DNA of 64,000 nucleotides from Candidatus Saccharimonadota bacterium (GCA_028286365.1 JAQBRR010000001.1:124001-188000); one strand, 5' to 3'; shown: positions 1 through 6,618, numbered from the stretch's first letter. Notes: generated by a model not told the origin, from the letters alone. A program made the numbers and translations.

Positions 1-32
1 GTAAGGCCTTATACCAAAAAAGTGCATAAAAT

Positions 33-671
33 CTAAGCAAAGGGATTAGCGTTACGAAAATCCGTATTGTCGTTGGCCGTAGCTGCATCAGAGTACATTT
101 TCTTGCTCCATTCTCTAAATATCATCTCTCCAGATGTACTTCTGCTTGTAAAATAGTATCCCATTAGAGTGTGATCTTTGCCTGTAGCAATATAGAGATC
201 ACAAACCCCTGAATGTCTGTCACTCTGTTTTCTAAGCGATTGACGGGGTGTATTGGAGTAGGTGAACGTTAGTCTCCAACGTCCATCGGACTCTTTAATG
301 AGCTTGCTAAGTTCGGTTACTGACGAGGACTCACCTGTAAATAGTGTGACTAAGATAGAGGAATCTGTTTGTTTAATACGAATGATAGTAGGAATAGGAT
401 CGATTGTTTTTCCATCTCTTTGGAAGTCACTCTGAAGGCTCCCTTTCCACGTCCCATTTAACCTCGGTTTACCAGTAAATTTTCTTACTAACTTCCACCC
501 CCAAATCCATCTGTCATAGGCTAATACAAGTAGGGTAGTGACTGATCCTGCGACAGAGACTGTACGCAACGCTACCAATGATTGATCGCCATTTCCTGCC
601 ATAAGAGCGACTATCAGCCATACGACAGCAGCGATCCCGATAATAATTCGTATTTGGATAGAACTGACCAT
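33..671 (-). CDS. cap15: Cap15-like CBASS effector (two-TM, beta-rich domain)
   Basis: This is a 212-residue protein with two predicted membrane segments (about residues 7-26 and 34-56). They are followed by a beta-rich cytoplasmic domain beginning LNGTWKG near residue 71 and ending near GYYFTSRSTSGEMIF. That layout matches the Cap15 family (SMODS-associated 2TM beta-strand-rich effector), whose beta-barrel binds a cyclic nucleotide signal, oligomerises and damages the inner membrane to abort infection. The start chosen is the ATG at 671, one base after the upstream stop, with GAGAGGAAG just upstream; a longer frame reaching 737 lies inside the upstream gene. It is the distal gene of a two-gene operon with a CD-NTase, which strongly supports the assignment. 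The family call rests on motif recognition, not on a search. Confidence 0.8.
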   Translation of the reverse strand: MVSSIQIRIIIGIAAVVWLIVALMAGNGDQSLVALRTVSVAGSVTTLLVLAYDRWIWGWKLVRKFTGKPRLNGTWKGSLQSDFQRDGKTIDPIPTIIRIKQTDSSILVTLFTGESSSVTELSKLIKESDGRWRLTFTYSNTPRQSLRKQSDRHSGVCDLYIATGKDHTLMGYYFTSRSTSGEMIFREWSKKMYSDAATANDNTDFRNANPFA

Positions 672-672
672 A

Positions 673-1617
673 TTATTCTTCCTCTCCAAGGTCAAACAAT
701 ACCCATACCTTGAAGGCCAAGTCGTGAGCTTGCTCAATTGTCCACTTTTGACCGCTGCCGAAGAGTGACTTTATTTCGTTTGGTTCTAGCCAGTTTGCAG
801 CAGGTGCATTAGGTGATGTTGTTTGATCGTAAATATACGCAATACATGCGATCAGATCATCTCTAAGGGGGGTGTTGCCTTCGTGATTGAAACGATCATT
901 AGGCACACAGTAAATTAAACACTCCATGAAGTAACTCGGTAACTCGTTAATTTTTCCTGCTAAGACGAGATCATTTTCTGCATTTTTAAGGATACGTACC
1001 ATGTGTTTGTAACGTCCACCTGTAATAACATTTTTCGTACGCCCGTTTTCTAACTGTTGATCAGGATAATTTACTACACTTGTACCGTCAGTCTTAAACA
1101 CTTTTTCACCTACATGGTAGGAAATACTACCTACCGCATCGTAATAATACTTACGAAACGTAAACGCTGGTACAATGTCTGCACTTACGTGTCCGCCATT
1201 CTCTCGAAGCTGGATGGCTGTAGATCCTGTTGTATCACAATTATCACCGAAGTGAGCTTTAATTGAGCTTGCAAGACTATTCCGAAAGAGAATACCTTCA
1301 AGTGGGTAGGTTGTGGGACTTCCTACGGGGCGATGATCCAAATTTAGATCGTCTGCATCGAAATAGTGAAAATCCGTCCGAACCACGGCAATATCAACAT
1401 CACTATCTTGCCTTACATTCGTATTATTTGTATATGAGCCTTTTGGTACGTATTTAATCCTGACCCCATCAGGTGCATCTTCCAGCCACGCATCAACTGC
1501 TTGTTTGACCAGACGGTCTGCGGTTGCTTGTTTCTCCTGCTCAGTGGAGCTTGATGGCTGTCTATACCTATTCAACTTTGATTCTGTTTCTTGTACTGTC
1601 ATTGCGATTTCCCCCAT
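673..1617 (-). CDS. cdnE: CBASS cyclic-oligonucleotide synthase (CD-NTase, CdnE-like)
   Basis: This 314-residue nucleotidyltransferase has the CD-NTase active-site pattern: Gly60-Ser61, then Asp73-x-Asp75 in the DSDVDI motif, and a third acidic residue Asp147 in SADIVPAF. The helical C-terminal half includes VNYPDQQLENG, RYKHMVRILKNAEN and LPSYFMECLIYCVPNDRF. These resemble the clade-E enzymes (Rhodothermus and E. coli CdnE) as I recall them. CdnE enzymes make cyclic dinucleotides, often pyrimidine-containing, during phage infection; the product here cannot be read from sequence. ATG 1617 follows AGGGAG. ATG 1602 follows GGGGGA and is equally possible, costing five residues. It is followed one base later by the Cap15-like effector, and no Cap2/Cap3 or Cap6/Cap7 genes are adjacent, so this looks like a minimal type I CBASS. 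Confidence 0.87.
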   Translation of the reverse strand: MGEIAMTVQETESKLNRYRQPSSSTEQEKQATADRLVKQAVDAWLEDAPDGVRIKYVPKGSYTNNTNVRQDSDVDIAVVRTDFHYFDADDLNLDHRPVGSPTTYPLEGILFRNSLASSIKAHFGDNCDTTGSTAIQLRENGGHVSADIVPAFTFRKYYYDAVGSISYHVGEKVFKTDGTSVVNYPDQQLENGRTKNVITGGRYKHMVRILKNAENDLVLAGKINELPSYFMECLIYCVPNDRFNHEGNTPLRDDLIACIAYIYDQTTSPNAPAANWLEPNEIKSLFGSGQKWTIEQAHDLAFKVWVLFDLGEEE

Positions 1618-1662
1618 GTGTCTCCCTGAAGACCTATTTTGCGTATTGTAATTCTTAATTTA

Positions 1663-1707
1663 ACAAAACGTTATAAACTTGTCAACTCATTCCGTTAAAT
1701 GTAATAT
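1663..1707 (+). promoter_or_regulatory. Promoter of the repressor gene with overlapping candidate operator
   Basis: In the 96-bp divergent gap, TTGTCA (1679-1684) is separated by 17 nt from TAATAT (1702-1707). This is a near-consensus sigma70 promoter reading into the XRE gene. The -10 ends 6 nt before ATG 1714, so the transcript should be leaderless. An AT-rich dyad, GTTATAAAC (1670-1678) inside ACAA-N12-TTGT (1663-1682), overlaps the -35. It is a candidate operator through which the HTH protein could repress both itself and the divergent CBASS operon. The operator role is inference. Confidence 0.5.
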
Positions 1708-1713
1708 AACAAT

Positions 1714-2058
1714 ATGGATAAACAGAAGAACATTGAGATCGGTACACGTATTAAAGATGCTCGCAAAAAGGGCAACTTAACACAAAGTGAGTTAGCTAAG
1801 CAGCTATCATACGGTTCGCCAACGGTAATTTCATTCATAGAATCTGGTGAAAGGAAGCTAAAGGTAGCAGATCTTGAAAAAATAGCGTCTGTACTACATG
1901 TGACGTTGGAGTTTCTGTTAAGCGGAAATACCGTCCGTACAATGCCTACAGTTAAGACAGTGCTTAGAGCCGACAATGACCTCAAGCCTACAGATATTCA
2001 GCGTATTGAGGACTTTATCGAGGCATTAAAAATTTCGAGAACCCGTAGGGATGGATGA
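1714..2058 (+). CDS. capH: XRE-family HTH repressor, CapH-like
   Basis: This 114-residue protein has an N-terminal Cro/C1 helix-turn-helix (about residues 9-65, including RIKDARKKGNLTQSELAKQL and SPTVISFIESGERKL) and a short C-terminal helical tail. It overlaps the following ImmA/IrrE-type metallopeptidase gene by 8 nt and is divergent from the CdnE/Cap15 operon. That is the arrangement known for CapH/CapP, where CapH represses CBASS and CapP cleaves CapH after DNA damage. Generic ImmR/ImmA pairs on mobile elements look similar, so the CapH name depends on the neighbourhood. Translation is probably leaderless, because the -10 box lies 6 nt upstream. Confidence 0.75.
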   Translation: MDKQKNIEIGTRIKDARKKGNLTQSELAKQLSYGSPTVISFIESGERKLKVADLEKIASVLHVTLEFLLSGNTVRTMPTVKTVLRADNDLKPTDIQRIEDFIEALKISRTRRDG

Positions 2059-2581
2059 AGATAGCGACGATCAACAGCAAGGTCCTCGATTAAAAGCTGC
2101 AAGACATGCAGCGAACGGTCTGCTGAAATCCGCAAATCTTAACGTAATCCCCATTCGAATTAACGATTTATGTAAACAAGTTAGCAATGACTTCAATCTA
2201 GTCGTTGAAGGTGCAGGGGAGCAAGTAACGGGTAAAAAAATTGATGCTGTGACAAAAAAAATGGATGATGGGCAAATCTTTATTATCTACAATAAAGATC
2301 GTCATGTGCATAGGATGCGATTCTCTGTTGCTCACGAATTAGGCCACCTTTATATGGGACATATGCATGGCAACTCGAGTATTGATCTTGGTTCCGAGAA
2401 CTTCGATGAGATCGAAGCGAACCAATTTGCGGCACAAATACTCATGCCTCCGAGTATTCTAAGAGCAGACATCAAAAGTGGAATTAAGGACGTTGATGCT
2501 CTAGCTGAAAAGTATCAGGTAAGTAATCTTGCTATGTGGTGGCATATTGAAAAGTCAGGTATGTTGAGACTACTCGCATGA
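2051..2581 (+). CDS. capP: ImmA/IrrE-family zinc metallopeptidase, CapP-like
   Basis: This 176-residue protease has the zincin motif HELGH (His95, Glu96, His99) within RFSVAHELGHLYMGH. A downstream EANQFAAQ segment contributes a third candidate zinc ligand, Glu122. This is the ImmA/IrrE (M78) fold, whose members cleave XRE repressors. Its start lies inside the end of the repressor gene, so translation is probably coupled. Next to a CD-NTase operon the best reading is CapP, a protease reported to be stimulated by single-stranded DNA and to release CBASS from CapH repression. A generic mobile-element anti-repressor remains possible. The gene ends in TGA, showing that TGA is a stop here. Confidence 0.8.
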   Translation: MDEDSDDQQQGPRLKAARHAANGLLKSANLNVIPIRINDLCKQVSNDFNLVVEGAGEQVTGKKIDAVTKKMDDGQIFIIYNKDRHVHRMRFSVAHELGHLYMGHMHGNSSIDLGSENFDEIEANQFAAQILMPPSILRADIKSGIKDVDALAEKYQVSNLAMWWHIEKSGMLRLLA

Positions 2582-2592
2582 AGCCCCAATTG

Positions 2593-2627
2593 ATTAAAAC
2601 GAGTGACTGGCGGTCGCTCGTTTTAAT
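2593..2627 (+). terminator. Stem-loop terminator after capP
   Basis: A 15-bp stem (ATTAAAACGAGTGAC pairing with GTCGCTCGTTTTAAT, one G-T pair) closes a TGGCG loop and runs into a T-rich tail 12 nt after the protease stop. Confidence 0.7.
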
Positions 2628-2628
2628 T

Positions 2629-2680
2629 TGGGGGGAGGGCGAGGTTCGAACTCGCGGTGAGTTGCCCACGACGGTTTTCA
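2629..2680 (-). pseudogene. 3'-half remnant of a tRNA-Ser gene
   Basis: Read on the minus strand, this stretch begins TGAAAACCGT, continues through a serine-type variable arm and a T arm (GCGAGTTCGAACCTCGC), and ends in CCA. It closely parallels the 3' half of the intact tRNA-Ser(UGA) at 5138-5225. Similarity starts exactly at the anticodon; the sequence upstream of it (AACCCTA) is unrelated, so there is no D arm or 5' acceptor strand. Integrases often use the anticodon-loop to 3'-end segment as an attachment core. The best reading is an att-type scar or a tRNA gene disrupted by insertion, immediately beside the CBASS locus. Confidence 0.75.
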
Positions 2681-2728
2681 TAGGGTTAATTTTGCCATAA
2701 TTCGACTATTGCATAAGCAATATAAACT

Positions 2729-2784
2729 CCAAATAAAAAAGACGAGCATAAAAACTCATCTTTTTTATTTGGTGAACTCGGCAA
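2729..2784 (-). repeat. Hairpin plus duplicated tRNA-Arg 3' tail
   Basis: A long stem-loop (arms 2729-2746 and 2755-2772, one mismatch) runs directly into TGGTGAACTCGGCAA (2770-2784). That is identical to the last 15 nt, including CCA, of the tRNA-Arg gene at 2976-3052 on the same strand. The intact tRNA is likewise abutted by a palindromic hairpin (2937-2978). The block looks like a duplicated tRNA 3' end with its terminator, and is consistent with a second integration scar 200 bp from the functional gene. Confidence 0.65.
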
Positions 2785-2785
2785 T

Positions 2786-2935
2786 GTATCGCAAGTCCGT
2801 ACTCACTTTTTGTGAAGTAGCGGATTGCTCCTCCGTTCACTCGCAAAAATATGTAAACACATTTTGTGCTCCGTTTACTACACCGAACCTTCTTTTGCCT
2901 TTAGCAAAAGCCAGGTTCAAATCGTGTCAAAACCA
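2786..2935. other. Intergenic block with serial stem-loops, function unknown
   Basis: No convincing gene is seen between the two tRNA-Arg 3' ends. The 150 nt contain three successive potential stem-loops: GTGAA/TTCAC (near 2814-2842), GTAAAC/GTTTAC with an inner CACA/TGTG (near 2852-2880), and GAACCT/AGGTTC enclosing CTTTTGC/GCAAAAG (near 2884-2918). The last also resembles a degenerate T-arm. Either a structured RNA or decayed mobile DNA would fit. Confidence 0.35.
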
Positions 2936-2936
2936 G

Positions 2937-2978
2937 CCAATTAAAATATCCCACATGAATGTGAGATATTTTAATTGG
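2937..2978 (-). terminator. Palindromic stem-loop at the 3' end of tRNA-Arg
   Basis: Arms of 19 nt (2937-2955 and 2960-2978) pair with one mismatch around a 4-nt loop. The right arm includes the CCA end of the tRNA on the minus strand, so transcription leaving the tRNA immediately forms this hairpin, with A/T-rich flanks. It probably acts in termination or 3' processing. Confidence 0.55.
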
Positions 2979-3052
2979 TGAACTCGGCAAGATTCGAACC
3001 TGCGACCTTTGGCTCCGCAAGCCAACGCTCTATCCAGCTGAGCTACGAGTCC
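2976..3052 (-). tRNA. tRNA-Arg, anticodon GCG
   Basis: On the minus strand this folds as a complete cloverleaf: acceptor GGACTCG with CGAGTTC, a D arm (GCTCAGC...GAGC), anticodon stem TTGGC/GCCAA, loop TTGCGGA, T arm with GGTTCGAATC, discriminator A and an encoded CCA. The loop gives anticodon GCG, reading arginine CGC and by wobble CGU. Most bacteria use an A34 (ACG) gene edited to inosine by TadA, so the G34 form is unusual. Confidence 0.9.
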
Positions 3053-3058
3053 ATAATA

Positions 3059-3080
3059 ACGCGCCCGTAGGCGCGTTTTA
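3059..3080. terminator. GC-rich stem-loop between tRNA-Arg and the PH-like gene
   Basis: ACGCGCC (3059-3065) pairs with GGCGCGT (3070-3076) around a CGTA loop. T-rich sequence lies on the plus-strand side and a weaker TATTAT on the minus side. It may terminate the minus-strand gene at 3164-3799 before the tRNA. Confidence 0.5.
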
Positions 3081-3163
3081 TTGTAACTAGAAGGTGCTTT
3101 CGGCCTCAAAAAATGAAGCGAACATCGGCTATTGTACCATAGATAGCACTGAGGTGGGTAGTG

Positions 3164-3799
3164 TTAGAGACGTAGCCTACGAATGACTGTATCGAGAAAA
3201 TCAAGCTTGAGTGGGCGCATTGGCAATCGAACACCAAGAATATCAACTATTTCCTCACCAGATTCCTCAGGAAAGTAGACCGAGACGCCAGGCGCAAAGC
3301 GTTTAGTAGGGATCAGCATGATTGAGTGGTGTTCGCCATCCTTGAGTAGTCCAAAGGCCTTAAAATCCTCAAAGCTATAAAGTCGCTCACCGATATATAG
3401 TCCGTGATTCTCGCTAAGGGTATACTGCATCGTGCGTGGTGGGCGTCGAGTGTAGATGATCAATGCTACAGCCATGACAATGACAAGTGCCGAGAAAGTA
3501 TAGGATTTAAGAACAAAGACGTCGAGGGTGATCAAACCTAGGACAACCAACGCAAAGAGGATATACCACAAGCCATTTTTCTCGATATGAATGTATTCGC
3601 TCGCCGTCCAGTGAACGAGACTGCCAGGATCATCTTCGGGCTCCTCCTCCTCTTCGACTGGCTCAGGATCAGTTGACTCCTGCTCGACAGGCGCCTCCTC
3701 GGTTGGCTCTGGCTCCTCACTAACCTCAGCAGTCGGCACTTGCTCGGCTGGCTCGCCTGGATTTTGCTCCCAGTAGTTTTCTTTCTGGTCATCGCTCAT
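3164..3799 (-). CDS. Membrane protein with acidic N-terminus and PH-like C-terminal domain
   Basis: This 211-residue protein is not assigned a function. Residues 1-75 are a low-complexity Glu/Pro-rich cytoplasmic region. Two adjacent hydrophobic segments follow (about 88-105 and 108-125). Residues 130-211 form a beta-rich block ending in a basic helix (MQYTLSENHGLYIGERLYSF ... LDFLDTVIRRLRL), which resembles bacterial PH-like domains of small two-TM proteins. It is transcribed away from folC, with about 55 bp between the two starts. The domain call is tentative; existence as a gene is well supported by length and composition. Confidence 0.75.
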   Translation of the reverse strand: MSDDQKENYWEQNPGEPAEQVPTAEVSEEPEPTEEAPVEQESTDPEPVEEEEEPEDDPGSLVHWTASEYIHIEKNGLWYILFALVVLGLITLDVFVLKSYTFSALVIVMAVALIIYTRRPPRTMQYTLSENHGLYIGERLYSFEDFKAFGLLKDGEHHSIMLIPTKRFAPGVSVYFPEESGEEIVDILGVRLPMRPLKLDFLDTVIRRLRL

Positions 3800-3854
3800 A
3801 CGACAAGTATAACATGAGCACGATGCAGAGGAGCTCTGTTAAGGTACAATTATT

Positions 3855-5117
3855 ATGATGCGTTATTTAAAGAATTTTTCAGATGTACACGAGGCACTTA
3901 GCCGCTATATTCCACTAGTGCCATCGTCTAAACCCTACACACTCGACACGATCAAGAAGTTGATGGACTATCTGGGTAACCCCCAGGATCAGTTGAAGGT
4001 TATTCACGTCGCTGGAACCTCTGGCAAGACATCGACTGCTTATTATTTAGCAGCTCTATTAGATGCTGCGGGCTATACAACTGGACTGACTGTTTCACCT
4101 CATATCGACGAGATCAATGATCGCACTCAGATCAATCTACAGCCACTACCAGAAAAAGAATATTGCGCAGAAATCGCCGAATTCCTTGACCTGGTTGATG
4201 CAAGCGGACTACAGCCATCACATTTTGAAGTCCTGGTAGCATTCTCATATTGGGAATTCCACAAAAAGCAGGTAGATTACGCAGTTGTCGAGGTGGGCTT
4301 GGGCGGACTGCTTGACGGCACTAACGTCGTCAACCGAGCAGACAAAGTATGTGTCATCACTGATATCGGTCTCGACCACGTCGATGTTCTAGGCGACACA
4401 CTTGACAAAATAGCTGCACAAAAGGCCGGCATTATTCAGACTAGCAACACCGTATTTATCAATAAACAACCATCTGAAATCATGGACGTCATCCGTGAGA
4501 CTGTCGTCAAGAAACAGGCAGAGCTAAACGTCGTCGAGCAGCAATTAAATAGTGGGCTAGAGTACTTACCGACGTTCCAACAACGTAACTTTTCGCTCGC
4601 CGTACACGTGATAACCACAACTATCGACAAAACCCTGACCGATTCACAAATACAGGAGGCCGCACATGCCTATATTCCAGCACGTATGGAAATCGTTTCA
4701 TATCGAGGCAAAACTCTGGTTATGGACGGCGCACATAACGAGCAAAAAATCACAGCCCTTGTACAGGCGATGAAGCAGCGGTTTCCTGATCAATCGATTG
4801 GATTGCTTGTTAGCTTTGGCCAAAACAAGCAATCAAGCGTAAAGGAAAGCTTCGAAATCCTCCGTCAATTAGGTGATGCTGTTATTATTACTACATTTAA
4901 GAAAGGCCAGGATGAAATCCGTCTGTCGATGGACATCGACGAACTGGCCGAATTTGCCAAACAGGCAGGTTTCACGAATGTTACTACTGAACCAGATCAG
5001 TTAAAAGCACTCAACCTGCTCGAGCAATCGAACAATGCTATTGGGCTCATTGCGGGTTCGTTCTACCTACTCGAGAGCTATCGTCCACATATTTTTATAG
5101 ATAAAACAAAAAGATAA
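3855..5117 (+). CDS. folC: Dihydrofolate synthase / folylpolyglutamate synthase
   Basis: This 420-residue Mur-ligase-family enzyme adds glutamate to dihydropteroate or folates. The P-loop VIHVAGTSGKTSTAYYL lies near residues 50-66. The family signatures SPHIDEINDRTQIN and VVEVGLGGLLDGTNVV follow, then DIGLDHVDVLGDTLDKIAAQKAGII and, in the C-terminal domain, MDGAHNEQKI. Length is typical. TACAAT at 3845-3850 lies 4 nt before ATG 3855, so the message is probably leaderless; a second ATG follows at once (3858). Polyglutamylated folates would supply the formyl donor needed by the sugar formyltransferase at 37721. Other folate genes are not in the window. Confidence 0.92.
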   Translation: MMRYLKNFSDVHEALSRYIPLVPSSKPYTLDTIKKLMDYLGNPQDQLKVIHVAGTSGKTSTAYYLAALLDAAGYTTGLTVSPHIDEINDRTQINLQPLPEKEYCAEIAEFLDLVDASGLQPSHFEVLVAFSYWEFHKKQVDYAVVEVGLGGLLDGTNVVNRADKVCVITDIGLDHVDVLGDTLDKIAAQKAGIIQTSNTVFINKQPSEIMDVIRETVVKKQAELNVVEQQLNSGLEYLPTFQQRNFSLAVHVITTTIDKTLTDSQIQEAAHAYIPARMEIVSYRGKTLVMDGAHNEQKITALVQAMKQRFPDQSIGLLVSFGQNKQSSVKESFEILRQLGDAVIITTFKKGQDEIRLSMDIDELAEFAKQAGFTNVTTEPDQLKALNLLEQSNNAIGLIAGSFYLLESYRPHIFIDKTKR

Positions 5118-5138
5118 CTCTACTAGAGTTATCTTTTT
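5108..5138. terminator. Bidirectional terminator between folC and tRNA-Ser
   Basis: AAGATAACTCT (5111-5121) pairs with AGAGTTATCTT (5125-5135) with a T run on the plus side and an A/T run on the other. It starts just before the folC stop and ends at the CCA of the convergent tRNA-Ser, so one hairpin can serve both. Confidence 0.8.
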
Positions 5139-5225
5139 GGCGGAGAGGGCGAGATTCGAACTCGCGGTAAGTTGCCCCACGACGGTTTTCAAGACCGTTA
5201 CCTTAAACCACTCGGTCACCTCTCC
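5138..5225 (-). tRNA. tRNA-Ser, anticodon UGA
   Basis: An 88-nt gene with acceptor GGAGAGG/CCTCTCC, discriminator G, encoded CCA, anticodon stem ACGGT/ACCGT with loop CTTGAAA (anticodon TGA), a long variable arm typical of serine tRNAs, and T arm GCGAGTTCGAATCTCGC. Its 3' half is duplicated in diverged form at 2629-2680. Confidence 0.95.
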
Positions 5226-5265
5226 AAATGTGATTACGAGCACCATCATAACAGATACAGCGGGG

Positions 5266-5934
5266 CTAGTCGAGGGTCTGATAGGCTATGGCAGCAACCA
5301 TCACCTGGGACGCACCCATATCTTTGAGTATTTTGGTTACATAAATAAGCGTCGAGCCAGTCGTTGCGACATCGTCAATCAACAGATACGGATGATTAGG
5401 AATTGTCACATGACCACGTGGCATAAAGGCAGCCTTTGCTTGTTTATGCCGAACAGATGCCGAGGCATGGCGTTGAATCGTTCGAGTGCGCCTTGCCAGT
5501 AGCTGACGTAGCTGCAGACCTCGCTTCTTGGCGATATAGTCTGCAATCAGGAGCGTGTGGTCATAACCACGTTGTCGAATATGCGAACTAACCGTAGGTA
5601 CAGGCACGATTATGGTATCGGCGGGAAGATCTGGTAGTATCTCGATTAACAGATCACCAAGCACCCTGTAAGCTTCACGAGCGTACTTAAACTTATAGAG
5701 CCCAATCAACCTCTGCAGCGTGTCCTTGCGCTCCCCAACACTCCAGGCCCCATCGTAAGGGAGGCGACATGTTCGACATGAACCACTCGACCCAATAGGC
5801 TTCTTGCATACCAAACAGACCATTTGCTGGTCATGAATGATGTCATATTTACAATTAATACATAGCAGGCTACCAATACTACCACACCCACAACAGTAGT
5901 GGGGGGCGATAAACGAAAGTAGATTGTCGATCAT
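5266..5934 (-). CDS. comF: ComF-family phosphoribosyltransferase-like protein
   Basis: This 222-residue protein begins with two zinc-ribbon cysteine pairs (CCGCG with CINC near residues 14-28, and CLVC with CRTC near 41-57). A type I phosphoribosyltransferase fold follows, with the PRPP loop LLIDDVATTGSTL near 187-199 and the ComF hallmark VPVPTVSSHIRQRGYDH near 111-127. In competent bacteria ComF acts with the DNA-uptake motor ComFA in the cytoplasm after single strands enter. No other com genes are adjacent, although epibionts of this group commonly keep competence genes. A minus-strand TATAAT near 5970-5975 provides a promoter back-to-back with that of hsp20. Confidence 0.92.
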   Translation of the reverse strand: MIDNLLSFIAPHYCCGCGSIGSLLCINCKYDIIHDQQMVCLVCKKPIGSSGSCRTCRLPYDGAWSVGERKDTLQRLIGLYKFKYAREAYRVLGDLLIEILPDLPADTIIVPVPTVSSHIRQRGYDHTLLIADYIAKKRGLQLRQLLARRTRTIQRHASASVRHKQAKAAFMPRGHVTIPNHPYLLIDDVATTGSTLIYVTKILKDMGASQVMVAAIAYQTLD

Positions 5935-5965
5935 TGTGTTTTTTACGTTTACCCCACCTAATTAG

Positions 5966-5995
5966 TTGCATTATACCGCATATGATGGTTATAAT
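5966..5995 (+). promoter_or_regulatory. Promoter of the small heat-shock gene
   Basis: TTGCAT (5966-5971) and TATAAT (5990-5995) are separated by 18 nt and followed by a leader of about 40 nt with GGAGG at 6033-6037. The comF promoter overlaps on the other strand. No CIRCE-type inverted repeat is visible. Confidence 0.6.
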
Positions 5996-6042
5996 GTGAG
6001 AGACTACACGGATAGTAGAGCCTAGAGAAAGTGGAGGATATC

Positions 6043-6510
6043 ATGGCCCGGAAACAAAACGACGATTTATTGATTGAGGATGAGCTGGCAGCAGCTTTCC
6101 TTAACGACGATGACCTAGCGGTTACCGAAACAACAACCGCAGCTGCACCTGCTGACGAAGCATGGGACGACACCGAAGAGGAATTCCCAGGCCAATTAGC
6201 TGTTGACGTCTACGAGACTGAAGACAAGCTCGTTGTGAAGGCTCGCACGGCTGGCGTAAACAAAGAAGAACTTGATGTTAGCATCAGCGACGGTATTTTG
6301 ACCGTTAGCGGTACTCTATCAAGTGGTGACGAGACTGACGCAACTAACTGGCACATCCAGGAATGTTACTGGGGCGAGTTCAGCCGAACATTGGCATTAC
6401 CAGTTAGTGTAAAGGAAGATGAAGTAGAAGCAGTTCTAAAAGACGGCGTACTCTCAATTACTTTCAACAAAGTAAAGCAAGAACAAGCAAAGAAGATCCA
6501 AGTTCTCTAA
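6043..6510 (+). CDS. hsp20: Hsp20/alpha-crystallin small heat-shock protein
   Basis: This 155-residue chaperone has an acidic, poorly conserved N-terminus (residues 1-45) and an alpha-crystallin domain (about 50-155). The domain begins LAVDVYETEDKLVVKARTAG and includes GVNKEELDVSISDGILTVSG and VEAVLKDGVLSITF. Such proteins hold unfolding proteins in the cytosol without ATP. GGAGG at 6033-6037 sits 5 nt before ATG 6043, which decides the start; an in-frame GTG at 6031 overlaps that ribosome site and is not used here. A C-terminal IXI-type motif is reduced to KIQVL. The gene is monocistronic, with its own promoter and terminator. Confidence 0.92.
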   Translation: MARKQNDDLLIEDELAAAFLNDDDLAVTETTTAAAPADEAWDDTEEEFPGQLAVDVYETEDKLVVKARTAGVNKEELDVSISDGILTVSGTLSSGDETDATNWHIQECYWGEFSRTLALPVSVKEDEVEAVLKDGVLSITFNKVKQEQAKKIQVL

Positions 6511-6523
6511 TAACTTGCACATG

Positions 6524-6561
6524 AAATAAATACGGCCTCTATAACGAGGTCGTATTTATTT
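6524..6561 (+). terminator. Terminator after hsp20
   Basis: AAATAAATACGGCCTC (6524-6539) pairs with GAGGTCGTATTTATTT (6546-6561) around a 6-nt loop, a strong hairpin with a T-rich arm 14 nt after the stop. Confidence 0.85.
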
Positions 6562-6582
6562 GATTTATATTCAAAATATAGT

Positions 6583-6618
6583 CTGCAGAGGACGGACCTT
6601 TGCTCAGTTTATTTTAAG
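6583..6618 (+). repeat. REP-like hairpin, left flank of RAYT gene
   Basis: The 36-nt unit contains GCAGAGG-ACGGA-CCTTTGC, a 7-bp stem with one G-T pair, followed by TCAGTTTATTTTAAG. The same unit recurs inverted at 7360-7382 (core only) and at 31297-31332, the latter matching over the whole 36 nt with one change. Confidence 0.85.

Noticed and set aside
2709-3109. Short frames across the tRNA-Arg region on both strands
   Set aside because: They run through hairpins and the tRNA gene, have no ribosome site and no recognisable composition.
2629-5225. A single island between the tRNA-Ser remnant and the intact tRNA-Ser
   Set aside because: The geometry would fit, but the interval holds folC, a PH-like gene and tRNA-Arg, which look like ordinary chromosome, and no integrase is present. 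The remnant's similarity is also diverged, so an old or separate event is likelier.
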